Shown here piece after piece: positions 62,914 to 64,000 of a DNA stretch of 64,000 nucleotides (the stretch's first letter is position 1; each line of letters opens with the position of its first letter). Both the position numbers and the translations under genes were made by a program. The DNA lies in NCBI RefSeq assembly GCF_024362405.1, contig NZ_CP101454.1:1550001-1614000 (forward strand). Direction: 5' to 3'. This DNA is from Halorarius litoreus (lineage in GTDB: Archaea > Halobacteriota > Halobacteria > Halobacteriales > Haloarculaceae). The notes beneath the pieces were generated by a model that saw only the letters and a list, made by a program, of their open reading frames with translations, did not search any database and had not been told where the DNA came from.

Positions 62914-64000
62914 CTAGCTCCCGTGCCCCGGATAGTCGCGCTCGAACCGTTCCTCTATCTCGCTCGTCCCGAGTTCGATGACGACCGGCCGCCCGTGGGG
63001 ACAGGCGTAGGGGTTTTCGCAGGCGTCGAGCGCCCGGAGGAGGTCCGTGACGGTCCCCTCGGTGAGCGACTCGTTGCCCTTTATCGAGGGATAGCACGCC
63101 AAATCGCCCAGGAGTTCGTCGGCGGCCTGCTCGACGGTGCGGTCGGGGTCGCCGTCGGCGAAATCCGCCACCAGATCACGGACGAGTTCGGGGCCGGCTT
63201 CGTCGGCCAGCAGTGCCGGCACCGTCGTCACCCGGAGCGTCCGGTCGTCGACGAGGCTCGCGTGGAACCCCAACTGCGACAGCGTCTCCGCGGCGGCCTC
63301 CGCGAGGGCAGCCTCCTTCGCGGTGAGTTCGAGGTCCACGGGCTCCGCGAGCGCCTGCGTCGTCACCTCGCGGGCGAACCGTTCTCGCAAGCGTTCGAAG
63401 TTCACCCGCTCGTCGGCGGCGTGCTGGTCGACGAGGACGAGGCCGTCGTCGGTCTCCGCGACGACGTAGGTGTCGTGGAGCTGCCCGAGGACGCGCATCG
63501 ACGGCAGGGTGTCGAACGCGTGGTCGTCCGGGTTCGAGCCGTCGAACGTCGCCTGCGCCGGTCGCTCACGGAACTTCCGGTCGCGACGGTCGCGAACCCC
63601 TTCGTTTCCGGTCGAAATCCGTTCGACGCCGGGCTCGCCGGGACTGGAATCCGCTTCGTTGCCCGGCTCGGACGCGCGCTCGGCCGTCTCGGTGTCCGTC
63701 GTCGCCCACGCGGGCGCACCGCCTGTGTTGGTATCGCGCTCGGGGTCCGTTTCGGGTCGACGCGCGAGCCCTGTGCTGGCATCGGGCGTATCGGACGGTT
63801 CGCTCGCCTCGGACCCACTCCTGTCCGCTCGCTCGGGTGCGATTTCGGTCTGTGCGGCCTTCGACCGCCCCCGGGGGGCAGAGGTGCGAATCAGGCCCTC
63901 GGAGAGCAGCGCCGATTCGACCGCGTCGCGGACCTGTCTGCGCATCCCGTCCTCGTCGGCGAACCGGACTTCCAGTTTTCGTGGGTGGACGTTCACGTCG
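62914..64000 (-). CDS. mutL: DNA mismatch repair protein MutL, C-terminal part (start beyond window)
   Basis: About 362 codons visible; the N-terminal ATPase lies outside. The right edge begins in DVNVHPRKLEVRF, the conserved end of the MutL N-terminal domain. A long disordered acidic linker (~20-150 of the visible part) follows. Then the C-terminal domain has the endonuclease motif DQHAADERVNFE (fits DQHAX2EX4E), ACYPSIKGNESL and the metal motif CPHGRPV. All nuclease motifs are intact, so it is a nicking-type MutL. It would form a homodimer with MutS-dependent activation. Confidence 0.95.
   Translation of the reverse strand, partial: DVNVHPRKLEVRFADEDGMRRQVRDAVESALLSEGLIRTSAPRGRSKAAQTEIAPERADRSGSEASEPSDTPDASTGLARRPETDPERDTNTGGAPAWATTDTETAERASEPGNEADSSPGEPGVERISTGNEGVRDRRDRKFRERPAQATFDGSNPDDHAFDTLPSMRVLGQLHDTYVVAETDDGLVLVDQHAADERVNFERLRERFAREVTTQALAEPVDLELTAKEAALAEAAAETLSQLGFHASLVDDRTLRVTTVPALLADEAGPELVRDLVADFADGDPDRTVEQAADELLGDLACYPSIKGNESLTEGTVTDLLRALDACENPYACPHGRPVVIELGTSEIEERFERDYPGHGS

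Overview
The window is one stretch of a haloarchaeal (class Halobacteria) chromosome. The evidence is very high GC with strongly acidic proteins, many Tat-type signal peptides, halocyanins, PGF-CTERM surface proteins, bacterio-opsin-activator-type (HTH_10) regulators, archaeal/eukaryote-like ribosomal proteins (L31e, L39e, L18a), eIF6, SRP54/FtsY, and a tRNA with an archaeal intron. The genus cannot be fixed from the sequence. Genes are dense, lie on both strands, and often overlap by 4 bases.

Layout. 1-14836: Fe-S XPD/Rad3 helicase (3' end outside the window), CDF cation transporter, phosphoesterase, membrane-anchored winged-helix protein, threonine aldolase, M29 aminopeptidase, a secreted HExxH protein with a long calcium-binding TSP3-type tail, an intron-containing tRNA-Arg(UCU), small membrane proteins, UPF0200/UPF0201, a HAD hydrolase, a sulfite-oxidase-like molybdoprotein and a CBS-MaoC fusion. 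14837-19250: PLP decarboxylase, GATE-domain membrane protein, two small ORFs and a FilR1-type regulator. 19298-28234: a copper redox island with nirK nitrite reductase, two twin-domain halocyanins, a two-domain multicopper oxidase and three HTH-type regulators. A CHAT (caspase-like) protease and the divergent tbsP regulator lie in the middle of it. 28302-38356: methyltransferase, response regulator with a leader-peptide arrangement, proline catabolism genes (P5C dehydrogenase, HTH_10 regulator, proline dehydrogenase) and a complete branched-chain-amino-acid-type ABC importer (LivJ-H-M-G-F).

38361-43736: PQQ-repeat lipoprotein, split MgtE pair, a 0.9-kb gene-free stretch, NUDIX hydrolase and two tandem type IV pilins with matching structured 5' leaders. 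44011-50391: the archaeal translation/secretion cluster (L39e-L31e-eIF6 ... L18a-prefoldin alpha-FtsY ... SRP54), with a secreted acidic protein, a lipoprotein and a LysE exporter inserted. 50462-53258: ZIP transporter, RNA ligase/phosphodiesterase ThpR, TPR protein and DUF424. 53441-54970: an IS200/IS605-type tnpB element with a ribbon-helix-helix protein, plus a second end-like sequence lacking tnpB. 55037-64000: enolase-superfamily enzyme, two MFS transporters, two archaeosortase-type (PGF) surface proteins, a PfkB-like protein lacking its catalytic Asp, and the C-terminal part of MutL.

The observations most worth following are the paired pilin leaders (two covarying hairpins plus a 7-nt element complementary to one of them), the nirK/halocyanin/CHAT/tbsP neighbourhood, the RHH-TnpB unit with orphan end sequences, the leaderless mini-ORF overlapping the response-regulator start, and the tRNA-Arg 3'-end duplication. 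I saw no CRISPR array, rRNA gene or provirus.
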